NCBI RefSeq assembly: GCF_024692365.1
Contig: NZ_JAILMR010000121.1
Coordinates: forward strand, 1 to 56,207
DNA from: Ruminococcus sp.
GTDB taxonomy: Bacteria; Bacillota; Clostridia; Oscillospirales; Ruminococcaceae
Direction: 5' to 3'
Length of the DNA: 56,207 nucleotides
Shown here in pieces: positions 1 to 7,248 of the stretch (within the stretch, counting starts at the first letter, position 1; the number at the start of each line of letters is the position of its first letter). Both the position numbers and the translations under genes were made by a program. The notes under the pieces were generated by a model. It worked only from the letters and a program-made list of their open reading frames with translations. It ran no database searches and had not been told where the DNA came from.

Positions 1-137
1 TCCTGTTCTGCATAGCCGTTCTTCGGCTGATACATGGGGTACTCGATAGTCTTTGAAGCTATCACTGTGCCCTTCTCGTCAAAAAGTACTGTCTTGGTAC
101 CGCTTGTACCGCAGTCAACTCCTATTACGTATGCCAT
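1..137 (-). CDS. xylB: FGGY-family carbohydrate kinase, probable xylulokinase (N-terminal fragment)
   Basis: Only the first 45 codons are present; the gene runs off the left edge. The N-terminus reads MAYVIGVDCGTSGTKTVLFD, the ATP-binding phosphate-1 loop (DxGTSxxK) of FGGY sugar kinases, which phosphorylate sugars such as xylulose in the cytoplasm. An AAAGGAG site lies upstream of the ATG. A 10-bp palindrome, ATGATATCAT, at 175-184 lies between the previous gene and the ribosome site and is conserved in the other arm; it could be an operator. The exact substrate cannot be told from 45 residues: xylulokinase is the best guess, and glycerol or other FGGY kinases are possible. Confidence 0.7.
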   Translation of the reverse strand, partial: MAYVIGVDCGTSGTKTVLFDEKGTVIASKTIEYPMYQPKNGYAEQ

Positions 138-184
138 AGTTCTTCTACTCCTTTATAAAAAGAATTTTATTGACATGATATCAT

Positions 185-247
185 TTTCTTTTCTGTAACA
201 TATCACATGGTCGTCCTGCTGATGATGCCTGTACGGAAGATACGTAC
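185..247 (-). pseudogene. Remnant of the metallo-beta-lactamase-fold gene that is intact in the right arm
   Basis: Read on the minus strand, this stretch matches the 3' end of the right-arm gene at 55224-56027. The shared run is CAGCAGGAC, two changed bases, then CATGTGATATGTTACAGAAA, followed by the common ATGATATCAT palindrome. Everything between the start of that gene and this tail, about 0.7 kb, is missing here. The ATG-like start after the 114-aa gene is still recognisable near 258. The simplest reading is an internal deletion in the left arm. Confidence 0.7.
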
Positions 248-268
248 TTTAAGTGTTCCCGTACCGTA

Positions 269-613
269 TCATATCCTGCGTTCAAATATCAGCACGATAT
301 CGTTTATCGTAGCGTCAGCCTCAGCGTCGCGCTCTACCCTCATCTCATCGGTAAAGCAGAATTTCAGCCGCCAGCCCCTTTCGCCGTACATCGTCAGCAC
401 ATCGGCAAGGGATGCTTCATCAGCGCCGCCGTTGTCACGGTCGCGGACCGTTTCCACCGCATACTCGTACTTTCCGCCATTGCTGTCATTTTTAAGGGCT
501 TGCAGAGTGATATAAGTACGCAGATCCTCATCGCTCAGTGATTCCGCATCGAGACCGTTCACATCTCCGTTTTTAAGTACTTTCAGTATCTCATCTTTAA
601 GCTTAGCATTCAT
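269..613 (-). CDS. DUF4177-like small protein, 114 aa
   Basis: This is a soluble protein of 114 aa with no signal peptide. Its second half (YEYAVETVRD, then LADVLTMYGERGWRL) resembles DUF4177, small proteins that pair a KYEY-type strand with an LNxxGxxGW motif; the function is unknown. Its start lies 4 bases after the stop of the zinc-ribbon gene 618-1040, so it is probably the last gene of the three-gene unit starting at 1302. The right-arm copy (54878-55222) differs at only three residues. The DUF4177 assignment rests on motif resemblance. Confidence 0.6.
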   Translation of the reverse strand: MNAKLKDEILKVLKNGDVNGLDAESLSDEDLRTYITLQALKNDSNGGKYEYAVETVRDRDNGGADEASLADVLTMYGERGWRLKFCFTDEMRVERDAEADATINDIVLIFERRI

Positions 614-617
614 TTTT

Positions 618-1040
618 CTATACCCCCATCAACTTTTCGTGAACATCATAGATCCTGCCGCAGTCAGCGCACAGGTCAAACAGCGCAAAGCTGTACGGAA
701 ATTCCTTTTCTGCAAATTTTTTCAGCAGATTTCCCGCACTGCCCATGCCTGCCATATCCTTTATCAGCCGTCCGCCGCATTCGGGACATTTTCCGAAATC
801 CATGCCCTCACCGACTAACGTTTCTGCCAGTGTTTTCGGGTCACCGCCGCCCTCTCTTGCACTCAGCACAGGCTCATCCTTCTGCGAACAGCCTGCACAT
901 TCACGACAGCTGAGGTCGTACCTGGCATAATGCTCTACCGTATCATTTTCGGGGTAATATTTATAGATGAGTGCCCCATCCTCACCGCTGAGGAGAGTCT
1001 TCACAAAGACTTCACCGCCGCATCTTACACAGTTACTCAT
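618..1040 (-). CDS. Cysteine-rich zinc-ribbon protein, 140 aa
   Basis: Four CxxC knuckles are visible: CVRCGG at the N-terminus, CRECAGC near residue 45, CPECGG near residue 85 and CADCG near residue 125. This suggests two zinc ribbons. The ATG overlaps the stop of the upstream gene by 8 bases (ATGAGTAA), so translation is probably coupled. The C-terminal half is almost identical to the right-arm copy, while the middle is clearly diverged: here CSQKDEPVLSAREGGGDPKT, there CGEYSAAKLCDRAEGGSLSA. The function is unknown; with the neighbours it forms a compact zinc-ribbon cassette. Confidence 0.65.
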   Translation of the reverse strand: MSNCVRCGGEVFVKTLLSGEDGALIYKYYPENDTVEHYARYDLSCRECAGCSQKDEPVLSAREGGGDPKTLAETLVGEGMDFGKCPECGGRLIKDMAGMGSAGNLLKKFAEKEFPYSFALFDLCADCGRIYDVHEKLMGV

Positions 1041-1302
1041 TGACAGCCTCCTTCAGTCTCGGAAGTTCAGCCATTACTATACCGCATTTTCTGCATATCC
1101 AGAAAACATCAGCCATGTAGGTATTCAGTTCAGCCAGCTTAAAGCTCACTATCTGCGCTTCCTCACGTGCCTTGGGTGTCATAGGGGCGAAAGCGTGCTT
1201 CATACGGTACTCCTTGGTCATCCAGCTGACCCCTGTGGTCTTTCCGCTGCCCATGAGTACACCGTCCGTCATCATGCCTCCGCATCTGGGACATTCCATC
1301 AT
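1033..1302 (-). CDS. Small zinc-ribbon protein, 89 aa
   Basis: The N-terminus is MMECPRCGGMMTDG and a second knuckle, CRKCG, lies near the C-terminus. The two CxxC pairs would form one zinc ribbon around a hydrophilic middle, as in the PF20097-like cytosolic zinc-ribbon proteins of Clostridia. It is the first gene of the three-gene unit and has a promoter at 1318-1347. Its stop overlaps the next start. No biochemical role can be assigned. Confidence 0.65.
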   Translation of the reverse strand: MMECPRCGGMMTDGVLMGSGKTTGVSWMTKEYRMKHAFAPMTPKAREEAQIVSFKLAELNTYMADVFWICRKCGIVMAELPRLKEAVNE

Positions 1303-1317
1303 CCATCTTCCTTTCCT

Positions 1318-1347
1318 ATATTACAATATATCCGCAATTAATGTCAA
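1318..1347 (-). promoter_or_regulatory. Sigma-A promoter of the zinc-ribbon unit
   Basis: On the minus strand TTGACA (1342-1347) is followed by an 18-bp spacer and TAATAT (1318-1323). The same arrangement occurs in the right arm at 54144-54173. Confidence 0.65.
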
Positions 1348-1383
1348 GCCTTGTCCTGCTTGATGCTGACCGATTATTGCGGA

Positions 1384-2154
1384 CTATCCCAGCCGCTTGA
1401 ATTGGTCGGCACCTACACCGCAGACGGGACAGACATAGTCTTCGGGGAGTGCGCCCTCGTAAACATATCCGCAGACCTCGCACACCCATTTTTCATCTGC
1501 ATCATCTGCCGAAGCCGCATCGGATGGCTTTTCCTCAGCACCGCCGTCCATGCGGGTGAAATCAGCCGCGCCGTGCTTGCACAGAGGACAGACATAATCA
1601 TCGGGGAGATGACCCTCGTAGATATAGCCGCATATATTGCATACCCATCTCTCCCCCGTACTGCCCCCGGATGCCGCCGCAGGCTTTGGCTTTACGTTGG
1701 CATGATAATATGCATATGTCATAGGTGCTTTGTCGGATATCACTTCACCGTCCGCAACGTCCGCGATGAACATTGTATGGGTGCCCAGGTCAACTGTCTG
1801 CACTACCTCACAGCTGAGATACGCGCACGCACCTTTCTCAATTATCGGCAGACCGTTCTCCGCCTTTTTCAGTGCATAGTCATAGAACTTGTTGCCCCAT
1901 CTTCCGCTCTGGAAACCGAAGTGGGTGAACAGGGAAAAGTCCGCACTTTCGTCTATCATCGAAACATTGAACCTGCCGCTTGAGCGTATCATATACTCGG
2001 TGAAATTGCCCTTGTTCACCGTTACGGATACGCGGTTGGGCGAAGTCGTCACCTGTGCCAGCGTATTGATGATGCACCCGTTAAACTGGTTGCCGCACCT
2101 TGCTGTCAGCACATACAGCCCGTAGGTTATTTTGTTCATTACTTTCATATCCAT
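1384..2154 (-). CDS. Flavin reductase-like domain fused to two rubredoxin domains
   Basis: Residues 1-155 are a flavin reductase (flavoredoxin, FMN-binding split barrel) domain starting [20 protein letters not shown]. Two rubredoxin modules follow: [12 protein letters not shown] with CPLC, and [12 protein letters not shown] with CPVC. Each has the complete CxxC/CxxC iron ligand set, and an acidic linker rich in D, E and A separates them. This resembles high-molecular-weight rubredoxins, which pass electrons from NAD(P)H systems to oxygen- or NO-reducing flavoproteins in anaerobes; here the rubredoxin part is doubled. The start is supported by AAAAAGGAGG. The likely role is cytosolic oxidative-stress electron transfer. 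Confidence 0.82.
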   Translation of the reverse strand: MDMKVMNKITYGLYVLTARCGNQFNGCIINTLAQVTTSPNRVSVTVNKGNFTEYMIRSSGRFNVSMIDESADFSLFTHFGFQSGRWGNKFYDYALKKAENGLPIIEKGACAYLSCEVVQTVDLGTHTMFIADVADGEVISDKAPMTYAYYHANVKPKPAAASGGSTGERWVCNICGYIYEGHLPDDYVCPLCKHGAADFTRMDGGAEEKPSDAASADDADEKWVCEVCGYVYEGALPEDYVCPVCGVGADQFKRLG

Positions 2155-2256
2155 GAAATGACCTCCTTTTTATGACAGACTCTCCCGCCTGCCTTATTTT
2201 TAAACTAAATTTTTGCAAAAGTGTTCCTAAGGAAAATCAGAATTTATCACTATATT

Positions 2257-3171
2257 TCAATGACCGTGTTCCTCAAATTCTTTCCAAAGCAAGTCATAGA
2301 TACTGTTAAGTCTGTCAATAATTTGTTCGTTTACCTCTATATACTTATCCGTAAACTGCATTCCGCGCTCGCCCATAAAATCAACACAGTACATAAGTGA
2401 ATAAAACAAAAATGCTTTTTTCTGAATACTGCTCAAATTCATTTCTTTCAGAATATATTTTACATAATCTGTATCATATCCCATGTTCAGGAGAGCAATG
2501 TTTGTTAGTGCAACATAAGTAAGCCTATCTCCGATGCCTATCCAATCTATATCAACTATCCCGGATATATGCCCGTCATGTATCAATAGATTTTTAGTGC
2601 TTACATCATCTAAATATGCTATTGGCTCTATTCTGTCAAAATACTTATCTAAAGCTATTGCTGATTTGCGAAGTCTATCTACTTTTTCAATATCAAAATA
2701 TTCGTTTGCCGCAATACGCTCTTCAGCTCGGTCAAGCATATAATTAATTTCGGAGTGCCATGTCCATTCGGAAGGAATATCTTCTAATTCCAATGCTGCG
2801 ACACGCTCCTGAATGCACACAATTTCACTTGCAATAGTCCTCTTATCCTCATCACTAAGAAGTGAATATACAAGTCCGATATCCTTTCCTTCAAAATATG
2901 TAAGGGTAATATATTCGGTATCTTCAAATACGCCTTTGGCAACGATTTTAGGGATAGGTATTTCTATAAATGCCAATTTCTCCAACCAATATACTGTATC
3001 ATTGTAAGCGTTCTTTTCGGGACTGCACCGAATGACATACGTTGTATCAGTTAATTGAACAATAAAGACATAGTTGCCTTGTCCTACCGAACATCGTTCA
3101 ATTGATTGTGGAATTTCAGAAAAACACTTTTTGCATAATTTGGATATAATGTTATCGTCCAATCTAAGCAC
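2257..3171 (-). CDS. APH/choline-kinase-family phosphotransferase, left arm only
   Basis: This 304-aa protein has the aminoglycoside/choline kinase fold: an N-terminal lobe with VGQGNYVFIV and TYVIRCS, and a catalytic region YLDDVSTKNLLIHDGHISG followed by VDIDWIGIGD. The usual HGD of the Brenner motif is changed to LDD here, though the catalytic Asp, the following Asn and the second metal-binding Asp remain. Substrates in this family range from aminoglycosides to small metabolites, so resistance should not be assumed. The gene is visibly more AT-rich than its neighbours. It sits exactly where the right arm has only about 50 bases between a terminator and the flavin reductase, which points to gain in this arm or loss in the other. 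Confidence 0.75.
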   Translation of the reverse strand: MLRLDDNIISKLCKKCFSEIPQSIERCSVGQGNYVFIVQLTDTTYVIRCSPEKNAYNDTVYWLEKLAFIEIPIPKIVAKGVFEDTEYITLTYFEGKDIGLVYSLLSDEDKRTIASEIVCIQERVAALELEDIPSEWTWHSEINYMLDRAEERIAANEYFDIEKVDRLRKSAIALDKYFDRIEPIAYLDDVSTKNLLIHDGHISGIVDIDWIGIGDRLTYVALTNIALLNMGYDTDYVKYILKEMNLSSIQKKAFLFYSLMYCVDFMGERGMQFTDKYIEVNEQIIDRLNSIYDLLWKEFEEHGH

Positions 3172-3229
3172 CTGCCTATAAACTCCGATTTATTTTAACA
3201 ACACAAAAGCCAAAAGGTACTTTGTAAAT

Positions 3230-3264
3230 AAAAAGGGGGAAAGACCCTGCGGTCATTCCCCCTG
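3230..3264 (-). terminator. Rho-independent terminator of the 59-aa gene
   Basis: On the minus strand a GGGGGAATGACC / GGTCTTTCCCC stem with a short loop is followed by T residues. It is conserved at 53257-53291 in the other arm. Confidence 0.85.
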
Positions 3265-3268
3265 CGTG

Positions 3269-3448
3269 TTACTGATCTGCTTTCTCCAGAATGAAGTACT
3301 CTTCATGTGCATCGCACTTGAAGCTCTTGATGACCCAGCCGCTGTCAACCAGAAGGTTGAGTTTTTCTATCCGCTGGAACCTGTCGTATGCAGGTGCGCT
3401 GTTTTCATCTGAAGAGGCTGATTTTCTGATGAAAAATGTCTTCTCCAT
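3269..3448 (-). CDS. Conserved 59-aa protein of unknown function
   Basis: This short gene encodes a 59-aa protein beginning MEKTFFISKSASS and ending with a DSGWVIKSFKC / EEYFILEKADQ pattern. That pattern resembles small DUF4177-type proteins, in which a GW step separates two strands. The frame is preserved between the arms with almost no protein change. It has its own promoter (3504-3532) and its own terminator (3230-3264), so it is a monocistronic unit. The ribosome site is weak (GGAAAGAAG). Its function is unknown. Confidence 0.75.
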   Translation of the reverse strand: MEKTFFIRKSASSDENSAPAYDRFQRIEKLNLLVDSGWVIKSFKCDAHEEYFILEKADQ

Positions 3449-3503
3449 AATTAACGCTTCTTTCCGAGAATGTTCTCATGACCCGACTGCTTATATAAGC
3501 TGT

Positions 3504-3532
3504 ATTATACTACATTTTCCGCGTTTTTGCAA
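3504..3532 (-). promoter_or_regulatory. Sigma-A promoter of the 59-aa gene
   Basis: On the minus strand TTGCAA (3527-3532), a 17-bp spacer and TATAAT (3504-3509). The same promoter is at 52974-53002 in the right arm. Confidence 0.75.
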
Positions 3533-3649
3533 GCGTTTCCCGGAAAATTTAACCGTCTTGTAATATTTACAGTCCCGTTTTTTGAACTTTTCCCGAAATC
3601 GGGTGGTTTGAGCTTACAGTGTGTCATTTACGATGCTGAAGTATGGCTT

Positions 3650-3907
3650 TTAGTTTGCTAAGCCGAGTGAAAGAACACAATGCCCGTTATCACACCCCAT
3701 TCTTTCATCCGTCATGCAATCATCCGATACATATATCAAAGATCCGCTGCCGTTCTCTTCGACATACAGCCTGTCATTTTCACGGTTCCCTACCTGTTCT
3801 TCCACCGTTGCGGAGTTATTTTCTCCGCCGCTGTCAGTATTGCCACTGCCGGCAGAGCATCCCCCAAGCAGAAATACCAGGATACTTACGAATGCCGCTT
3901 TTCTCAT
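3650..3907 (-). CDS. Small lipoprotein, 85 aa
   Basis: The N-terminus MRKAAFVSILVFLLGGCSAG is a lipoprotein signal with the lipobox LGGC, so the mature protein starts at Cys17 and is anchored outside the membrane. The mature part has a D/S/N-rich linker and the conserved string VEEQVGNRENDRLYV. The ribosome site is GGAGGTGAA. The right-arm copy (52621-52872) keeps this string but the C-terminus has diverged. It is probably co-transcribed with the membrane protein at 3953-4207. The function is unknown. Confidence 0.7.
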   Translation of the reverse strand: MRKAAFVSILVFLLGGCSAGSGNTDSGGENNSATVEEQVGNRENDRLYVEENGSGSLIYVSDDCMTDERMGCDNGHCVLSLGLAN

Positions 3908-3952
3908 TGTGTCCGTTCACCTCCGTCACAGCTTTGCCCGAAAAATACGAGC

Positions 3953-4207
3953 CTATTTCTTTTTATTATCTGCAAGCAGACATATTATCCCCACGATGAC
4001 CACAACACCTCCGCCAATACAGACAAATATCTGTTTGCCTGAGCCGTCTTGTTCATCCATCTGTGCCTTGTCACCGTCTTCAGCTAATATCGCCGCATCA
4101 GAAGCAGTGTCTGCCGTGGATCTTTCCGCGCCTGCGGACACAGTACCGATCCACACAAACGCCGCAAACACAAAGCTGCATATCAGCCGTTTGTATATAC
4201 TTCTCAT
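3953..4207 (-). CDS. Small secreted or membrane protein with C-terminal anchor, 84 aa
   Basis: Starting at the ATG preceded by GGAGG, the protein has an N-terminal signal-like helix (LICSFVFAAFVWIGTVSAGA), an acidic extracellular stretch of about 35 residues and a C-terminal membrane helix ending LADNKKK. No LPxTG motif is present, so it is a single-span membrane protein with a positive tail. The right-arm copy (52333-52569) keeps the architecture and the tail. It forms a two-gene unit with the lipoprotein behind it. Confidence 0.65.
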   Translation of the reverse strand: MRSIYKRLICSFVFAAFVWIGTVSAGAERSTADTASDAAILAEDGDKAQMDEQDGSGKQIFVCIGGGVVVIVGIICLLADNKKK

Positions 4208-4300
4208 GATCAAGCCTCCGTTCACGCGCAATACAAATACCATGTTCATATTCCGTAACATTACTATCACAATTATAAAAGTTGCATCTTATTCATTTTA

Positions 4301-4329
4301 ATTATACACCTTTTCTCAATTGTTAGCAA
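4301..4329 (-). promoter_or_regulatory. Sigma-A promoter of the small membrane protein/lipoprotein unit
   Basis: On the minus strand TTGCTA (4324-4329), 17-bp spacer, TATAAT (4301-4306). It is conserved at 52167-52195. Confidence 0.75.
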
Positions 4330-4638
4330 TCAATAACATTCACAAAATTTAACCTGTTTAATATGGCACTTCAACCAATTATTTAGCGAAGTCGTTTTCG
4401 CTGAATACTGAATCCTTCCATGAAAGCAATTTACAGATGATCGTAAATTATTTTTATACATGGCTATCACTTTGACACACCGCTACAAAGTGCTATATAA
4501 CAATGGATCATCGTGTTGATGTTATCCTGTTCTGATATTACACCAGCTTGATCGGTGTGTAAGCGGGATGATCAGATTTTTATATACTTTGACAGTATCT
4601 GCCGCTTAACAACAGCAGGATAATTTTCTTAAAAAATA

Positions 4639-4667
4639 TTGACTAAAACAGCAATATATGCTATTAT
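4639..4667 (+). promoter_or_regulatory. Sigma-A promoter of the manA operon
   Basis: TTGACT (4639-4644), 17-bp spacer, TATTAT (4662-4667), about 88 bases before the manA ATG. The right arm has the same hexamers and spacing (51872-51900). Confidence 0.8.
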
Positions 4668-4754
4668 AGTATAGAGTGTGAATTTTAGTTTTTTCGATAA
4701 GTGCGTGTGCAGAGAAAATGTACGCGATAAGGTAATAAAAGAGGGGTATATGAT

Positions 4755-5711
4755 ATGGGTATTTATTTATTGGAACCCGCTTTCAAGGATTATATCTGGG
4801 GCGGAACAAGACTGAGAGATGAGTATGGCAAGGATTGCAGCTACGACAAGGTCGCTGAAAGCTGGGAGCTTTCATGCCACAAGGACGGTCCGAGCGTTAT
4901 ATCGGGCAGCGGTATGACACTGCAGGAGCTCATCGACAAAGAAGGCAGACAGATACTTGGCACCAACTGCGAAAGGTTCGAGAATTTCCCGATACTGATC
5001 AAGCTGATAGACGCCAAGGATAACCTTTCGGTGCAGGTACACCCCGATAATGACTACGCTATGCGTGTCGAAGGCGAGTACGGCAAGACCGAGATGTGGT
5101 ATGTTGTGGACTGCGACGAGGGCGCTGAGCTCCTCTATGGGTTCAAGCATGAGATAAGCAAGGAAGAATTTGCACAGCGCATAGCTGATAACACCCTGCT
5201 GGAAGTCACAAACAACGTCCCCGTACATAAGGGCGATGTTTTCTTCATAAAGTCGGGTACTCTGCACGCTATCGGCAAGGGTATACTCATCGCTGAGATA
5301 CAGCAGAATTCAAATACCACCTACCGTATCTACGATTACGGCAGAGTAGGCAAGGACGGCAAGCCCCGTGAGCTTCATGTGGAAAAGGCTAAGGATGTCA
5401 CAAAGCTCGCTCCAGCCGAAACTTATCCCGATACCCCTGTGGTACAGGAAAACGGAGCAAGCATAAAGCTGCTTTCAAAGTGTGAATACTTCACCACCTA
5501 CAAGGTGGATATCGAGGAAAAGGCAGAGTTTGATGCGGACGACAGTTCGTTTGTCAGCCTGCTGATACTGGAAGGCTCTCCCGTTGTTACAGACGGCAAG
5601 TCCGACCCTGTAAGTGCCAAAAAGGGCGACAGTCTGTTCATATCCGCAGGTACGGGCAGATTCACTGTCGAGGGCAGCTGCAGCCTGATACTAACGAGGA
5701 TAGACGACTGA
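4755..5711 (+). CDS. manA: Mannose-6-phosphate isomerase, class I
   Basis: This 318-aa cytosolic zinc enzyme interconverts mannose-6-phosphate and fructose-6-phosphate. Visible family features are the N-terminal FKDYIWGGTRLRDEYG, the metal-site strings SVQVHPDNDYA and GKTEMWYVVD, the GDVFFIKSGTLHAIGKG cupin strand carrying the last His ligand, and QNSNTTYRIYDYGR. The length is typical of short Firmicutes ManA. It is the first gene of a long rightward operon and has the promoter 4639-4667. The right-arm copy is 326 aa, with a short insertion near residue 52 and another near the C-terminus. Confidence 0.95.
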   Translation: MGIYLLEPAFKDYIWGGTRLRDEYGKDCSYDKVAESWELSCHKDGPSVISGSGMTLQELIDKEGRQILGTNCERFENFPILIKLIDAKDNLSVQVHPDNDYAMRVEGEYGKTEMWYVVDCDEGAELLYGFKHEISKEEFAQRIADNTLLEVTNNVPVHKGDVFFIKSGTLHAIGKGILIAEIQQNSNTTYRIYDYGRVGKDGKPRELHVEKAKDVTKLAPAETYPDTPVVQENGASIKLLSKCEYFTTYKVDIEEKAEFDADDSSFVSLLILEGSPVVTDGKSDPVSAKKGDSLFISAGTGRFTVEGSCSLILTRIDD

Positions 5712-5713
5712 AA

Positions 5714-6181
5714 ATGAGTTTTGAAGAATTTCTCGAAGATGTAAACACAGAGAAATATATCTATCTTGACAGGCTGGCAGAGACCGAGGACGGACTTGTG
5801 ATAGATATCATGGGTACAACGACCTCTCCCATAGACGAGCAGGATATAGCAAGTACGGCAGAGGAGTTCGGTGAAGATGTGGCTGAACTTGTAAAAAAGA
5901 GCATTTCCATTGACCCGAATGAGGACAGACGCTGGCGGCTGGTTTTCGAGACATACATAAGCTACGCCGTTATAAACGAGAGTTATGACAACGGCGACAT
6001 AGGCACAAGTGACGATCATAACTGCGTATGTACAGCGACAGATTCCGACTGGCTCGATTATGTAAAGATCAGCACCTTTGCCCATCAGATATTTGATGAT
6101 ATCAAGCATTATCAGATATGCTGTCTCGACCACATAATCCATGTGGCAGCAGATACAGAACCTGTCATAAAAAAGTTATAA
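5714..6181 (+). CDS. Conserved protein of unknown function, 155 aa
   Basis: This acidic soluble protein has no signal or membrane helix. It starts 2 bases after the manA stop, so it is tightly coupled. The conserved core shared with the right-arm copy is RWxxxFExYIxYxVINES and, near the C-terminus, HYQIxCLDHIIxVAAD. It is single-domain, and in style it resembles immunity-like or regulatory orphan proteins, but I do not recognise a family. Identity between the two arms is far lower than for ManA. Confidence 0.6.
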   Translation: MSFEEFLEDVNTEKYIYLDRLAETEDGLVIDIMGTTTSPIDEQDIASTAEEFGEDVAELVKKSISIDPNEDRRWRLVFETYISYAVINESYDNGDIGTSDDHNCVCTATDSDWLDYVKISTFAHQIFDDIKHYQICCLDHIIHVAADTEPVIKKL

Positions 6182-6266
6182 GGCGAATATGACCGCAGTG
6201 CGTTCCTGAAACAGTTAAATAAGGAAAGCGGGATATCCGCAAATAAATATTTAGGAGTTGGATAAT

Positions 6267-7220
6267 ATGAAATATTACATTGGTATCGACCTTGGAGGCA
6301 CCAACATCAAAGCAGGTGTTGTAAGCGAGGATTTCAAGATAGTTGCCAAAGCAAGCTGCAAGACCAACCTCCCCAGACCCGGTGAGGAGATATGCGCTGA
6401 TATGGCTAAGGTAGCCCTTGAAGCTGTCAAGGAAGCAGGACTTACCCTTGACGATATCGAAGCTGTAGGCATCGGTACCCCCGGTACTGCAAATTCCGAG
6501 GCAGGTGTGATCGAGTATTCCAACAATCTGGGATTCCTGAACTTCCCTGTTGTAAAACTGATGAAAACACATATCGACAAGCCCTGCTATGTTGAAAACG
6601 ATGCTAACGCAGCTGCATACGGTGAGTATATCGCAGGTGCTGCAAAGGGCGCTAACGATGCGGTATGCATCACCCTCGGCACAGGCGTGGGCGGCGGTAT
6701 AATCATAAACGGCAAGATATACTCCGGCTTCAATTACGCAGGCGCCGAGATCGGTCATACAGTTATAAACGTTGACGGTCCTCAGTGTACCTGCGGAAGA
6801 AGAGGATGCTTTGAGGTATATTCCTCTGCGACCGGACTTATCCGCATGACCAACGAAGCCATCGCAAAGCACCCCGAGAGCATACTGAAAGAAGAAGCTG
6901 ATGACAACGGCAAGGTATCTGCAAGAACAGCCTTCAATGCCATGAGAAAGGGCGATGCTGTTGCAAAGCAGGTAGTCGATGATTACATCAGGTACCTCGC
7001 CTGCGGTATCGCAAACACCATAAATATCTTCCAGCCAGATATACTCTGCATAGGCGGAGGCGTATGCAACGAGGGCGATCCTCTGCTGCTGCCCCTCAAG
7101 GAGCTGGTAGCTAAGGAAGTATACACAAGAAATTCCGAAAAGAACACCGAGATAGTTATTGCCAAGCTTGGCAACGATGCAGGTATAATCGGTGCGGCTT
7201 TCCTGGGTCTTAACAAATAA
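6267..7220 (+). CDS. ROK-family glucokinase
   Basis: The 317-aa protein begins MKYYIGIDLGGTNIKAGVV, the ATP-binding DxGGTxxK loop. It has VENDANAAAYGEY with the catalytic Asp, GTGVGGGIIINGKIYSG, the ROK signature ExGH (AEIGHTVINVDG) and the structural zinc motif CTCGRRGCFEVYSS. It would phosphorylate glucose to glucose-6-phosphate in the cytosol and fits with manA at the entry of hexoses. The ATG at 6267 is chosen because AGGAG is at good distance; an upstream TTG in frame is less likely. About 15 residues differ from the right-arm copy. Confidence 0.92.
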   Translation: MKYYIGIDLGGTNIKAGVVSEDFKIVAKASCKTNLPRPGEEICADMAKVALEAVKEAGLTLDDIEAVGIGTPGTANSEAGVIEYSNNLGFLNFPVVKLMKTHIDKPCYVENDANAAAYGEYIAGAAKGANDAVCITLGTGVGGGIIINGKIYSGFNYAGAEIGHTVINVDGPQCTCGRRGCFEVYSSATGLIRMTNEAIAKHPESILKEEADDNGKVSARTAFNAMRKGDAVAKQVVDDYIRYLACGIANTINIFQPDILCIGGGVCNEGDPLLLPLKELVAKEVYTRNSEKNTEIVIAKLGNDAGIIGAAFLGLNK

Positions 7221-7248
7221 GATAGTACATAGTCTTGGAGGCTTTGAT

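Larger units (their letters stand above)
4208..4754. promoter_or_regulatory. Divergent intergenic region, 547 bp
   Basis: This AT-rich region separates the leftward small-secreted-protein unit from the rightward manA operon. It contains the two promoters listed separately (4301-4329 leftward, 4639-4667 rightward). I see no open gene or recognisable RNA in the rest. The equivalent right-arm region (51824-52332) keeps both promoters but little similarity in between. Confidence 0.6.

Noticed and set aside
2257..3171. Reading the APH-family gene as an aminoglycoside resistance gene
   Set aside because: The HGD motif is altered and the family includes many small-molecule kinases; resistance cannot be inferred.
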